Source: Luteimonas sp.
GTDB taxonomy: Bacteria > Pseudomonadota > Gammaproteobacteria > Xanthomonadales > Xanthomonadaceae
Length of the DNA stretch: 64,000 nucleotides
Assembly (NCBI GenBank): GCA_024707405.1
Contig: JANPZU010000008.1
Span: 62,001-126,000, forward strand
Reading direction: 5' to 3'
Shown here: piece after piece, positions 41,448 to 52,467 of the stretch
How the letters are laid out: each line of letters begins with the position of its first letter
How positions within the stretch are numbered: the stretch's first letter is position 1
Program-made: the position numbers and the translations under genes
Notes under the pieces: generated by a model
The model's input: only the letters and a program-made list of their open reading frames with translations
What the model was told of the DNA's origin: nothing
Databases searched by the model: none

Positions 41448-42820
41448 GTTTCCGCATCCCGGCGGGCCTGCAACTCCACCTGCACGCGGGCCAGCGTGGC
41501 CTCATCGAGCGGATAGAAGCGCATCACCCAGGCAGCCAGCAGGGCGACTGCGCCCGGGATGACAGTCAGCAGCAGCACGATGCCGAGCTGGGAGGCATCC
41601 GATTGCGCCTCGTTGGCGACATAACCCATCCCCGCCAGCACCCACGCGATCGCCGCCGACGCCAACGCGCCGCCCAGCTTCTGCGAGAAGGTCGCCGCCG
41701 AGAACGTCATCGCAGTGGCGCGGCGACCGGTCTTCCATTCCGTGTAATCGGCGCAGTCGGCGTACATCGAGAACGCCAGCGGCGACTTCGGCCCCAGCAT
41801 CAGCCCGATCAACAGGTTCATCGCGAACATCACCGCAATCGCATCCTTGGGCACGAAGAACATCGCGCAGCTGACCACGCCCACGCCCGCCATCAACCAC
41901 ATCATCAGTCGCCGTTTGTCCATGAATCGCGTCAGCACCGGCGTCAACGCGGCACCGGCCGCCAGCGACAGCGAATAGGTGCCCAGGAACACGCCTGTCA
42001 GATCCGGCCGCTCGACGTAGTACTTGAGGTAGTACACCACCGAACCGCCGCGCATCACGATGGTGACCATGATCACCAGCGCCAGCGCGAACAGCACCAT
42101 CCACGGCCGGTTGTGCAGCAGGTCGAGGATGTCCTGCTTCACCGGCGCCTGTGCCTGCGGCGGCGGCACGATGCGCTCGCGCGTGGTGAGGAAGACGGTG
42201 GCGAAGGTGGCGGTGGCGATGATGCCGTACAGGCCCAGCGTCATCTGCCAGCCCAATGCCTCGTCGCCGCGACCGAGCCAATCCACCAGATCCAGCGTGA
42301 ACCAGTTGACCACCGTGGTGCCGGCGAACGCAGCGATGAAACGGAAGCTGATCAGCGTGGTGCGCTGCTGGCTGTCGGCGGTGATCACGCCCGACAGCGC
42401 CGAGTACGGCGTGCTGAGCACGGTGTAGGCCAGCATCATCAGCGTGAACGTGGCATAGGCCCAGAGCAGCTTGCCGCCTTCGCCCAGGTCGGGCACGGTC
42501 CAGGTCAGCACGCCGGTGAACGCCAATGGCAGCGCACCCCACAGCATGTACGGACGGAAGCGGCCCATCCGCGTGCGCGTGCGGTCGGCAATCGCCCCCA
42601 TCAGCGGATCGGTCGCGGCATCGACCAGCTTGGTGACCAGGATCATGGTGCCGACCGCGGCGGCGGCCAGCCCCATCACGTCGGTATAGAAGATCAGCAG
42701 GAAGGCCGAGATGTTGGCCCAGTAGAGATTGAAGCCGAAGTCGCCCAGGCCGTAGCCGACCTTCTCGCGCAGCGGCAGCCGCGCGCCCTTGGCGCCCTGT
42801 TCGTCCCGCCGATCCTGCAT
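41444..42820 (-). CDS. GPH-family sugar:cation symporter
   Basis: A 458-residue, twelve-TM transporter of the glycoside-pentoside-hexuronide family. The N-terminus [20 protein letters not shown], the motif [20 protein letters not shown] and RRPYMLWG-like [14 protein letters not shown] are diagnostic. ATG at 42820 has GGGAGGG in front. It is the first gene of a three-gene operon with the GH94 phosphorylase and gluconokinase, so cellobionate or another aldobionic acid is the likely substrate. A LacI-type operator lies 54 bases upstream of the start. The stop and the next start overlap as GTGA. Confidence 0.88.
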   Translation of the reverse strand: MQDRRDEQGAKGARLPLREKVGYGLGDFGFNLYWANISAFLLIFYTDVMGLAAAAVGTMILVTKLVDAATDPLMGAIADRTRTRMGRFRPYMLWGALPLAFTGVLTWTVPDLGEGGKLLWAYATFTLMMLAYTVLSTPYSALSGVITADSQQRTTLISFRFIAAFAGTTVVNWFTLDLVDWLGRGDEALGWQMTLGLYGIIATATFATVFLTTRERIVPPPQAQAPVKQDILDLLHNRPWMVLFALALVIMVTIVMRGGSVVYYLKYYVERPDLTGVFLGTYSLSLAAGAALTPVLTRFMDKRRLMMWLMAGVGVVSCAMFFVPKDAIAVMFAMNLLIGLMLGPKSPLAFSMYADCADYTEWKTGRRATAMTFSAATFSQKLGGALASAAIAWVLAGMGYVANEAQSDASQLGIVLLLTVIPGAVALLAAWVMRFYPLDEATLARVQVELQARRDAET

Positions 42821-42873
42821 GCGCCCTCCCAAGGGTTGGCGACCCGCGATGCGGGCTCGCCCATCGAATTCAG

Positions 42874-42889
42874 TTGACAGCGTTGTCAA
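42874..42889. promoter_or_regulatory. LacI-family operator upstream of the cellobionate operon
   Basis: TTGACAGCGTTGTCAA is a near-perfect 16-bp palindrome with central CG, one mismatched pair, matching the TTGACA-x-CG-x-TGTCAA shape of many LacI-family sites. On the - strand it contains a perfect -35 TTGACA for the symporter operon, so a bound repressor would block it. No LacI gene is in the window. Confidence 0.7.
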
Positions 42890-42985
42890 TGCTGCTGCAA
42901 AGCCTCCACCGAGACAAGCTGCGATGCAAGGTGGAGGCGGCGGCGCGAAGTACACTCGCGATCCGGACGATCCTGTGGGGACGGC

Positions 42986-45900
42986 TTGGTTTCGAGTTGG
43001 GTGCTGCTGCTGGTGTCGATCGGCTATGCCGCGGTGCTGTTCGCCGTGGCGTGGATCGGCGACCGCTACCCGCTGTATCCGCAGCGCCCGTGGCTGCGCC
43101 CGGTGGTCTACAGCCTCGCGCTGGCGGTCTACTGCTCGTCGTGGACGTTCTACGGCGCGGTCGGCACCGCCGTGCACCACGGCATCGGCTACCTGCCGAT
43201 CTACCTGGGCCCGCTGCTGTTGCTGCTGTTCGGCTGGCGCATCCTCGAACGCATGGCGTTGATCGCGCAAACCCAGAACACGGTCTCGATCGCCGACTTC
43301 ATCGCCTCGCGCTACGGCCGTTCGCAAAGGCTGGCGGCGTTCGTCGCGCTGATCGCGATCATCGCCGCGATCCCTTACCTGGCGCTGCAGTTCAAGGCGG
43401 TGGCGATCAGCCTCGGCGTGCTCGGCGGCAAGGACGAAACCTCGATGTTCGGCGACCCGGCGCTCTACGTCGCCGCACTGATGGCGCTGTTCGCGATCCT
43501 GTTCGGCACCCGGCAGGTGGATGCGACCGAACACCGCCCCGGCATGATGCTGGCGGTCGCGCTGGAATCGCTGGTCAAGCTGGTCGCGCTGGTCGCGGTG
43601 GGCGTGTTCGCGGTCGGCTGGCTGGGTGCGCGCGAACTGCCGCTCGCGGAAGCAACGCGGTCATTGGTCGAGAACGCGCCGCCGGTCGGTTTCGTCGGGC
43701 AGACATTGCTCGCGTTCGTGGCGCTGATCTGCCTGCCGCGGCAATTCCACGTCGCGGTGGTGGAATGCGGCGACGTCGGCGACATCCGCAAGGCACGCTG
43801 GATGTTCGGCGGCTATCTCGTCATCGTGACGCTGATGGTGGTGCCGATCGCGGCCGCGGGCGTGGCGCTGTTCGGCCGCGAAAGCGAAGTCGCCGCCGAC
43901 AGCTTCGTGCTTGCGCTGCCGCTGGCCGAGCATCGCGACATGCTGGCGCTGTTCGCCTACATCGGCGGCTTCTCGGCGGCGACCGGCATGGTGATCGTGG
44001 CGACGGTGGCGCTGGCGACGATGGTCAGCAACGATCTGGTGATGCCGCCACTGCTGCGCCGCGGATGGGCACAACGGCACGGCGGCAACGTCGCATCGAC
44101 GGTGCTGTGGATCCGCCGCATCGCGATCATCGGCCTGGCCGCGCTGGCCTACGGCTACTACCGCGCCAGCGGCACCGACACCTCGCTCGCCGCCTACGGC
44201 CTGATGGCATTCGCCGCGGTCGCGCAATTCGCGCCGGCCTTGATCGGCGGGTTGTACTGGCGCGGTGCGAGCCGCCAGGGCGCCGAGGCCGGATTGCTGA
44301 TCGGCTTCACGGTGTGGACGTACACCTTGCTGCTGCCGACAGTCACCGATGCCGGATGGATCGACGGGCGCTGGCTGGTGGACGGGCCGTTCGGCGTCCA
44401 CTGGCTGCGCCCGCGGCAATTGTTCGGGCTGGGCGGCTGGGATCCGCTGACCCACGGCACGTTCTGGTCCTTGTTGCTCAACATCGGCACGTTCCTGCTG
44501 GTGTCGGCGCGCTGGCGCCCGAACCTCGACGACCGGCTGCGCGCCGAACCCTTCCTCGACCCGTATGCCCGCCGCAATCCGCTCTCGAGCGGCGACTGGC
44601 AAGGCAACGTGCAGGTCGGCGACCTGCTGGTGCTGGCGACGCGGATCCTCGGCGAGCGCACCGCGCTGCGCGCTTTCCACGAGCATGCGGCCACGCATGA
44701 GCGCGAATTGCAGGTCGCCGCGCTCGCCGACCGCAACTGGATCCAGTTCACCGAGCGACTGCTTGCATCCGCGGTCGGCGCCGCATCCGCACGCCTGGTG
44801 CTGACCAGCGTGCTCAAGGGTTCGGGCATGGGCGTGGCCGAAGTGGTCGCGGTGCTGGACGAGGCCGGGCAGGAACTGCGCTTCAACCGCGAGATCCTGT
44901 CCTCGACGCTGGAGAACATCGACCAGGGCGTGAGCGTGGTCGACGGCGAGATGCGGCTGGTCGCATGGAACCGGCGTTACCAGCAACTGTTCGGTTACCC
45001 CGACGGCATGCTCTACGTCGGTCGCCCGGTCGCCGACCTGATCCGCTACAACGCCGAGCGTGGCGAGCTGGGCGAACTCAGCGAGGACGACATCGAGACC
45101 CAGGTCGAACGCCGCATCGACTACATGCGTGCGGGTTCGCCGCACATCTCGCAACGCATGCTCGGCAACGGCCGCGTGCTGGAACTGCGTGGACAACCGT
45201 TGCCCGGCGGCGGCTATGTCACCAGCTACAGCGACGTGACCGACTACATGCGCGCCGAGCGCGAACTGCGCGAGGTCAACGAGAACCTCGAGCAGCGTGT
45301 GGCCGAGCGCACGCGCGAGGCCGAGGTCGCGCAGGAATCGCGCTCGCGCTTCCTCACCGCGGTCAGCCACGACGTGCTGCAACCGCTCAACGCGGCGCGG
45401 CTGTTCGCATCCGCCTTGCGGGAAACGCCCGCGGGCGACGAACAGCACCGGCTGGCCGAACGCGTCGATGCCTCGTTGCGCGCGGCCGAGGAACTGCTGG
45501 ACGGCCTGCTCGATGTCTCGCGACTCGATGCCGGCGCGCTGCGCCCCGACATCACCGATTTCGATGCCGGCGAACTGCTGCGCCAACTTGCCGCGCAGTC
45601 GGCCCCGATGGCGGCGGCACGCAACATCACCCTGCGCGTGCATGCGCCGGAATTGATCGTGCGCAGCGACCGTCGCCTGCTGCGCCGCGTGGTGCAGAAC
45701 TTCCTCGCCAATGCGCTGCGCTACACGCCCAGCGGCAGGATCGTGCTGGCCGCGCGCCGACGCGGCGATGGCATCGCGCTGCAGGTCTGGGACACCGGCC
45801 CGGGCATCCCCGAGCACCACATGCGGCAGATCTACGACGAGTTCCACCGCTACGAACAGCCGTTCGACTGGGACGGCCGCGGCCTCGGGCTGGGCCTGTC

Positions 45901-46432
45901 GATCTGCCAGCGCATCTCGCGGTTGCTGGGCCACGCGCTCGACGCACGCAGCACGATCGGCCGCGGCAGCATGTTCTCGATCATCGTGCCGCCAGGCGAC
46001 GCCGGTGCCGTGCGTCCGCAGAAGCCGACCACGCCGATGCCGGTCGACGGCTCGCTCTCCGGCTTGCGCGTGCTGTGCGTCGACAACGATCCCGACATCC
46101 TCGAAGGCATGGTGTCGCTGCTTGGCCGCTGGCAAGTGCACACGCTGCGCGCGACCACCGTCGACGAAGCGCTCGCGCAAGCCGCGCAAAAGCCCGACGT
46201 GCTGTTCGTGGACTACCACCTCCACGACCGCCTGGACGGCCTCGACACGCTGGATGCGTTGCGCACGCTGTTGCCCGGCATCCCGGGCGCACTGCTCACC
46301 GCTGACGGCAGCGACGCACTCAAGGCGGCTGCGCGCAACCGTGGCTACCGTGTATTGACCAAGCCGGTGAAACCGGCATCGCTGCGTGCGTTCCTGATCG
46401 CCCAACACCAGCGCATGTCGCGACGCGACTGA
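42986..46432 (+). CDS. CrbS-like hybrid sensor histidine kinase with SSS transporter domain
   Basis: A 1148-residue membrane sensor. Residues 1 to about 520 form a sodium/solute-symporter-like membrane domain (SIADFIASRYGRSQRLAAFV, FLVCLPRQFHVAVVE-like LICLPRQFHVAVVE). A PAS-7-type domain (VVDGEMRLVAWNRRYQQLFG) lies at about 645-760, then the HisKA domain with phospho-acceptor in FLTAVSHDVLQPLNAARLFA (His near 795), an HATPase (NFLANALRYTP, DTGPGIP, GLGLGLSICQR) and a C-terminal receiver with Asp near 1076 (VLFVDYHL). This order is that of CrbS/MxtR, which senses acetate metabolism and controls acs. The gene starts with TTG at 42986 behind GGGGA. The response-regulator gene is convergent, nine bases away. 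Confidence 0.9.
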   Translation: MVSSWVLLLVSIGYAAVLFAVAWIGDRYPLYPQRPWLRPVVYSLALAVYCSSWTFYGAVGTAVHHGIGYLPIYLGPLLLLLFGWRILERMALIAQTQNTVSIADFIASRYGRSQRLAAFVALIAIIAAIPYLALQFKAVAISLGVLGGKDETSMFGDPALYVAALMALFAILFGTRQVDATEHRPGMMLAVALESLVKLVALVAVGVFAVGWLGARELPLAEATRSLVENAPPVGFVGQTLLAFVALICLPRQFHVAVVECGDVGDIRKARWMFGGYLVIVTLMVVPIAAAGVALFGRESEVAADSFVLALPLAEHRDMLALFAYIGGFSAATGMVIVATVALATMVSNDLVMPPLLRRGWAQRHGGNVASTVLWIRRIAIIGLAALAYGYYRASGTDTSLAAYGLMAFAAVAQFAPALIGGLYWRGASRQGAEAGLLIGFTVWTYTLLLPTVTDAGWIDGRWLVDGPFGVHWLRPRQLFGLGGWDPLTHGTFWSLLLNIGTFLLVSARWRPNLDDRLRAEPFLDPYARRNPLSSGDWQGNVQVGDLLVLATRILGERTALRAFHEHAATHERELQVAALADRNWIQFTERLLASAVGAASARLVLTSVLKGSGMGVAEVVAVLDEAGQELRFNREILSSTLENIDQGVSVVDGEMRLVAWNRRYQQLFGYPDGMLYVGRPVADLIRYNAERGELGELSEDDIETQVERRIDYMRAGSPHISQRMLGNGRVLELRGQPLPGGGYVTSYSDVTDYMRAERELREVNENLEQRVAERTREAEVAQESRSRFLTAVSHDVLQPLNAARLFASALRETPAGDEQHRLAERVDASLRAAEELLDGLLDVSRLDAGALRPDITDFDAGELLRQLAAQSAPMAAARNITLRVHAPELIVRSDRRLLRRVVQNFLANALRYTPSGRIVLAARRRGDGIALQVWDTGPGIPEHHMRQIYDEFHRYEQPFDWDGRGLGLGLSICQRISRLLGHALDARSTIGRGSMFSIIVPPGDAGAVRPQKPTTPMPVDGSLSGLRVLCVDNDPDILEGMVSLLGRWQVHTLRATTVDEALAQAAQKPDVLFVDYHLHDRLDGLDTLDALRTLLPGIPGALLTADGSDALKAAARNRGYRVLTKPVKPASLRAFLIAQHQRMSRRD

Positions 46433-46441
46433 GCGCCCCGG

Positions 46442-47104
46442 TCACTCCTCGTCGGGCAGCACGATGCTTTCGGGATCGACCGCCAGCTTGCCGGCCATCA
46501 GCACGGCCTGGGTACGGTTGCTGGCGCCGAGCTTGCGCAGGATCGCGCTCATGTGCGCCTTGATCGTCGCCTCCGAGACGCCGAGTTCGTAACCGATCTG
46601 CTTGTTGAGCATCCCCGAGCCGAGCATCTGCAGCACGCGGAACTGCTGCGGCGTGAGCTCGCGGATGCGTGCGGCGACATCGTGCTCGTCGTCGCTCACC
46701 GAAGGATTCGACGCAGCACCCTCCGGCACCCAGCGCTCGCCGTCGAGCACGTGGCGTAGCGCGGCACCCAGTGTCTCGGAATCCGAAGACTTGGGAATGA
46801 AACCCATCGCGCCATGATCCAGCGCGCGGCGCATCACCGCCGGCTCTTCGCGCGCCGACACCATCACGACCGGCAGTTGCGGGTGTTGCGCGCGCAGGTG
46901 CACCAGCGCGCTGAAACCCTGCGCGCCGGGCATGTTGAGGTCGAGCAGCAGCAGGTCGGCATCCGGCTGCGCATCCACCATCGCGTACAGCGCATCGGCA
47001 TTGTCGGCCTCGTGCAGCGACGCGCCCGGAATCAGGCGCGACACCACGCCGCGCAGCGCTTCTCGGAACAGCGGGTGGTCGTCGGCGATCAGCAGGGTCG
47101 TCAT
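46442..47104 (-). CDS. CrbR-like LuxR/NarL-family response regulator
   Basis: A 220-residue two-domain regulator. The receiver has acidic residues at LLIADDHPLF, phospho-acceptor Asp55 in LLLLDLNMPG, and Lys in FIPKSSDS. The DNA-binding domain is LTPQQFRVLQMLGSGMLNKQ then IGYELGVSEATIKAHMSAIL. It is the expected partner of the CrbS-like kinase; together such pairs activate acs. Its gene follows acs on the same strand by 11 bases, so acs and crbR form one operon and feedback on its own activator is possible. Pairing is by family and place; phosphotransfer is not shown. Confidence 0.9.
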   Translation of the reverse strand: MTTLLIADDHPLFREALRGVVSRLIPGASLHEADNADALYAMVDAQPDADLLLLDLNMPGAQGFSALVHLRAQHPQLPVVMVSAREEPAVMRRALDHGAMGFIPKSSDSETLGAALRHVLDGERWVPEGAASNPSVSDDEHDVAARIRELTPQQFRVLQMLGSGMLNKQIGYELGVSEATIKAHMSAILRKLGASNRTQAVLMAGKLAVDPESIVLPDEE

Positions 47105-47115
47105 GCGCCCTATGA

Positions 47116-49059
<1,944 letters not shown>

Positions 49060-49157
49060 GTCGCCCTCCCGAGGCACGATGTCGCGGCCATTCATTCCGC
49101 AATGCATCGAAGTGTGCCGCATCCGCGCTTGTTGCGTCGCACCATGTCGGTTAGACG

Positions 49158-49187
49158 TTGGTCGAACCACGCCGGTTTTCCGACCAA
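49158..49187. promoter_or_regulatory. palindrome between divergent acs and porin genes
   Basis: TTGGTCG (49158-49164) and CGACCAA (49181-49187) are perfect inverted arms separated by 16 bases, with inner AACC/GGTT also complementary. It lies in the 209-base gap between acs and the porin gene and is a candidate binding site for the CrbR-like regulator. No strong sigma-70 promoter or sigma-54 element was recognised nearby. Confidence 0.4.
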
Positions 49188-49268
49188 AGACGAATAGGCG
49201 CATGGAGGCATTGCGCACACCCTCCCAAGCATCCGCATGTCCACCGAATTTCTCTGGGAGGGGAAAAG

Positions 49269-50645
49269 ATGACGTTGCGCAATTGCCGCCGGCCCCTGGC
49301 GCTGGCCATGATGATCGCCCTCGCAGCCCCGGGCATGGCGGTCGCACAAACCGCGAAGGAAACCGAACTCGAAGCCCGCATCGCCCAGCTCGAAGCGCAG
49401 GTGCAGGCGTTGCTGCAATCGCAGCAACAGCAGCAGGCCACCCTCGTCGAGACGCAGGGCAAGCTCGATGAAGTGAAGGTCGCGCAGGCCGCGCCGCTGC
49501 CCGCGGGCGCACAGCCGATCCAGGCCACGACGATCACGCCGGGTGCGAACCCGGGCACGAAGTTCACCGTCGGCGGCATGATCCGCATCGACGGCATGGC
49601 CACCAAGACCAGCGACGGCGACATCGCCAAGGGCACCGCGGGTCGCGACTTCTACGTGCCGGGCGCGATCCCCGTGGCCGCCGGGCCGACCACCGCACCG
49701 GACACGTACTCCGACGCGCACGCCAAGTTCTCGCGCATCTGGTTCGATGCCAGCACCACCCTCGATTCGGGCGACAAGCTCGGCGCGCGTTTCGAGATGG
49801 ACTTCTTCGGTGGCGCGCTGGGCAATACCGCGGCCACCAACACCTACGGCACCACGCTGCGCCATGCCTACCTGACCTACAACAACTGGCTGGTCGGCCA
49901 GACCTGGTCGAACTTCATGGACACCGCGGCGCTGCTCGACTCGGTCGACTTCGTCGGCCCGACCGATGCCGTGGTGTTCGTGCGCCAGCCGCAGGTGCGC
50001 TACACCAGTGGGCCGTGGACGGTCAGTCTGGAAAGTCCGGAGACCACCGTGCAGCCCTTCGGTGGCGCGGCACGCGTGATCGCCGGCGACAACAGCGCCA
50101 TCCCCGACGTCATCGCCCGCTACACCCACAAGGGCGCATGGGGCCACTTCAGCGTGGCCGGCATGGCCCGCCAGCTGAAGTACGAACCCGTCGCCGGCAA
50201 CAGCAGCACCGACACCGCCTTCGGTGCCAGCGTCAGCGGCCTGGTCAAGCTGGGCGACAGCACCGACATCCGTTACCAGGTCAACGCCGGCGAAGGCATC
50301 GGCCGCTACATCGGCCTGGCGACCGTGCAACAGGACGCGATCGCCGACGCCAGCGGCGACATCGACGCACTCGGCGGATGGGCGGCCTACGTCGGCCTGC
50401 GCCAGGTGTTCAATCCGGGCCTGCGCGGCAACGTCTACTACGCCACGTCGCGCTGGGACAACGACACCGCACTCACCGGCTTCGGCGTCACCCAGAAGGT
50501 GCAGTCCTGGCACGCGAACCTGATCTGGTCGCCGGCACCCAAGCTCGACTTCGGCATCGAGGCGATCTGGGGCGAGCGCACGCTCGAGTCCGGTCGCGAT
50601 GGCGAGCTGATCCGCCTGCACACGATGGCCCGCTACTCCTTCTGA
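49269..50645 (+). CDS. DcaP-like outer-membrane porin
   Basis: A 458-residue porin precursor. The signal peptide ends in GMAVAQ. A coiled-coil follows ([20 protein letters not shown], then a Gln-rich run), typical of DcaP-like trimeric porins, and a beta-barrel with alternating strands ([33 protein letters not shown]) ends in the terminal Phe of HTMARYSF, needed for barrel assembly. GGGAGGGG lies before the ATG. It is divergent from acs and followed by an MHS transporter 48 bases on, so it may admit acetate or related carboxylates across the outer membrane. Substrate is inferred. Confidence 0.82.
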   Translation: MTLRNCRRPLALAMMIALAAPGMAVAQTAKETELEARIAQLEAQVQALLQSQQQQQATLVETQGKLDEVKVAQAAPLPAGAQPIQATTITPGANPGTKFTVGGMIRIDGMATKTSDGDIAKGTAGRDFYVPGAIPVAAGPTTAPDTYSDAHAKFSRIWFDASTTLDSGDKLGARFEMDFFGGALGNTAATNTYGTTLRHAYLTYNNWLVGQTWSNFMDTAALLDSVDFVGPTDAVVFVRQPQVRYTSGPWTVSLESPETTVQPFGGAARVIAGDNSAIPDVIARYTHKGAWGHFSVAGMARQLKYEPVAGNSSTDTAFGASVSGLVKLGDSTDIRYQVNAGEGIGRYIGLATVQQDAIADASGDIDALGGWAAYVGLRQVFNPGLRGNVYYATSRWDNDTALTGFGVTQKVQSWHANLIWSPAPKLDFGIEAIWGERTLESGRDGELIRLHTMARYSF

Positions 50646-50693
50646 CGATCCAGCACGACCCCATCCACACTCCGACACGCCGGGGAGGCGACG

Positions 50694-52367
50694 ATGTCCA
50701 CAACCACAGCAGCACCCGCCAACGGCGGGGGCATTACCAAGGAACACCGCAAGGTCATCCTTGCCTCGAGTCTCGGTACCGTCTTCGAGTGGTACGACTT
50801 CTACCTGTACGGATCGCTCGCAGCGGTCATCGCGGTGCACTTCTTCTCCGCGCTGGCACCGGGCCCGGCGTTCATCATGGCGCTGCTCACCTTCGCGGCG
50901 GGCTTCGCGGTGCGTCCGTTCGGCGCGATCGTGTTCGGTCGCCTCGGCGACATGATCGGACGCAAGTACACCTTCCTCGTCACCATCGTGCTGATGGGCG
51001 TGTCGACGTTCCTCGTCGGCGTGTTGCCCACGTATGAAACCATCGGCATCGCGGCACCGATCATCCTGGTGATCCTGCGATGTGCGCAGGGCCTGGCACT
51101 CGGCGGCGAGTACGGCGGTGCGGCGACCTACGTGGCCGAACACGCCCCCAACGGCAAGCGCGGCCTGTACACCAGCTTCATCCAGACCACCGCGACGGTG
51201 GGCCTGTTCCTGTCGCTGCTGGTGATCCTGGGTTGCCGCCTGATCCTGGGCAACGAGGCCTTCGCCGAGTGGGGTTGGCGCATTCCGTTCCTGATCTCGT
51301 TCTTCCTGCTGCTGATCTCGGTCTGGATCCGCATGCAGCTCAACGAGTCGCCGCTGTTCCAGAAGATGAAGGAAGAAGGCACCGGATCCAAGGCGCCGAT
51401 CACCGAGAGCTTCGGCAACTGGAGCAACGGCAAGATCGTGCTGCTGGCGTTGTTCGGCGCCACCGCCGGCCAGGCCGTGGTGTGGTACTCGGGCCAGTTC
51501 TACGCGCTGTTCTTCATGACCCAGACGCTGAAGGTCGACCCGATCACCGCCAACCTGTTCATCGCCGCGGCACTGGCGATCGCGACCGGCGGCTTCATCT
51601 TCTTCGGCTGGCTGTCGGACAAGATCGGACGCAAGCCGATCATCATGGCCGGCTGCTTGCTGGCCGCACTGACCTACTTCCCGCTGTTCAAGGCCCTGAC
51701 CCACTTCACCAACCCCGCACTGGCGGCGGCGGCGAAGGAAAACCCGGCGGTCGTGATCGCGGATCCGAAGGACTGCTCGTTCCAGTTCGTGCCGGGTGAG
51801 CTGAAGAGCCACGTCAAGTTCAGCAACTCCTGCGACATCGTGAAGAACCTGCTCAACCAGCGCAGCGTGTCCTACAGCAACGAAGCCGCCCCCGCAGGCA
51901 CGCTGGCCAGCGTGCGCATCGGCGAGACGGTGATCCAGAGCGTGGACTTGTCTGCACTGTCGGCGGACGAAGCCGCCACCGCGCAGGCGAAGCTGCAGGC
52001 AGACGTGGCCGCGGCGATCGATGCCGCCGGCTATCCGGCCAAGGCCGACAACGCGCAGATGAACAAGCCGATGATCCTGGTGATCCTGACCATCCTGGTG
52101 CTGTACGTGACCATGGTGTACGGACCCATCGCGGCCTGGCTGGTGGAGTTGTTCCCGACGCGCATCCGCTACACCTCGATGTCGCTGCCGTACCACATCG
52201 GCAACGGCTGGTTCGGTGGCTTCCTGCCCACCACGGCCTTCGCGCTGGTGCTGCTGACCGGCAACATCTACTACGGCCTGTGGTACCCGATCATCATCGC
52301 GGTGATGACGTTCATCGTCGGCAGCCTGTTCCTGAAGGAAACCAAGGACGTCGACATCACCAAGTAA
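50694..52367 (+). CDS. MHS-family (metabolite:H+) MFS transporter with periplasmic insertion
   Basis: A 557-residue major-facilitator protein. MHS features: SLGTVFEWYDFYLYGSLAAV in TM1 and GRLGDMIGRKYTFLVTI and GWLSDKIGRKPIIM in the two cytoplasmic motif loops. MHS proteins are usually about 430-450 residues; here about 120 extra residues (about 337-457) lie after TM9, on the periplasmic side by topology, with two Cys (CSFQF and SCDIV). It follows the porin by 48 bases in the acs locus, so acetate, propionate or a C3-C4 carboxylate is a plausible substrate. Terminated by a strong hairpin at 52395. Confidence 0.82.
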   Translation: MSTTTAAPANGGGITKEHRKVILASSLGTVFEWYDFYLYGSLAAVIAVHFFSALAPGPAFIMALLTFAAGFAVRPFGAIVFGRLGDMIGRKYTFLVTIVLMGVSTFLVGVLPTYETIGIAAPIILVILRCAQGLALGGEYGGAATYVAEHAPNGKRGLYTSFIQTTATVGLFLSLLVILGCRLILGNEAFAEWGWRIPFLISFFLLLISVWIRMQLNESPLFQKMKEEGTGSKAPITESFGNWSNGKIVLLALFGATAGQAVVWYSGQFYALFFMTQTLKVDPITANLFIAAALAIATGGFIFFGWLSDKIGRKPIIMAGCLLAALTYFPLFKALTHFTNPALAAAAKENPAVVIADPKDCSFQFVPGELKSHVKFSNSCDIVKNLLNQRSVSYSNEAAPAGTLASVRIGETVIQSVDLSALSADEAATAQAKLQADVAAAIDAAGYPAKADNAQMNKPMILVILTILVLYVTMVYGPIAAWLVELFPTRIRYTSMSLPYHIGNGWFGGFLPTTAFALVLLTGNIYYGLWYPIIIAVMTFIVGSLFLKETKDVDITK

Positions 52368-52394
52368 CACCGCGGCACATCCCCACGTCGCACG

Positions 52395-52423
52395 GACGCC
52401 GGCCACGAGGCCGGCGTCTTTTT
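52395..52423 (+). terminator. terminator after the porin-MFS operon
   Basis: GACGCCGGCC (52395-52404), loop ACGA, GGCCGGCGTC (52409-52418) and TTTTT (52419-52423). A textbook intrinsic terminator for the + strand operon, in front of the convergent kinase-UspA gene. Confidence 0.92.
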
Positions 52424-52467
52424 CGTGCGCCGGACGCGATGCCGACAGCGCTGTTGCGCGGCGCAGC

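Noticed and set aside
43661..46408. A 915-codon - strand frame opposite the hybrid kinase
   Set aside because: Shadow of the kinase gene; no domains, atypical composition.
49060..49268. Possible sigma-54 promoter for acs
   Set aside because: The best GGCAC...TGC match has 11 rather than 10 bases between the GG and GC, so it does not fit.
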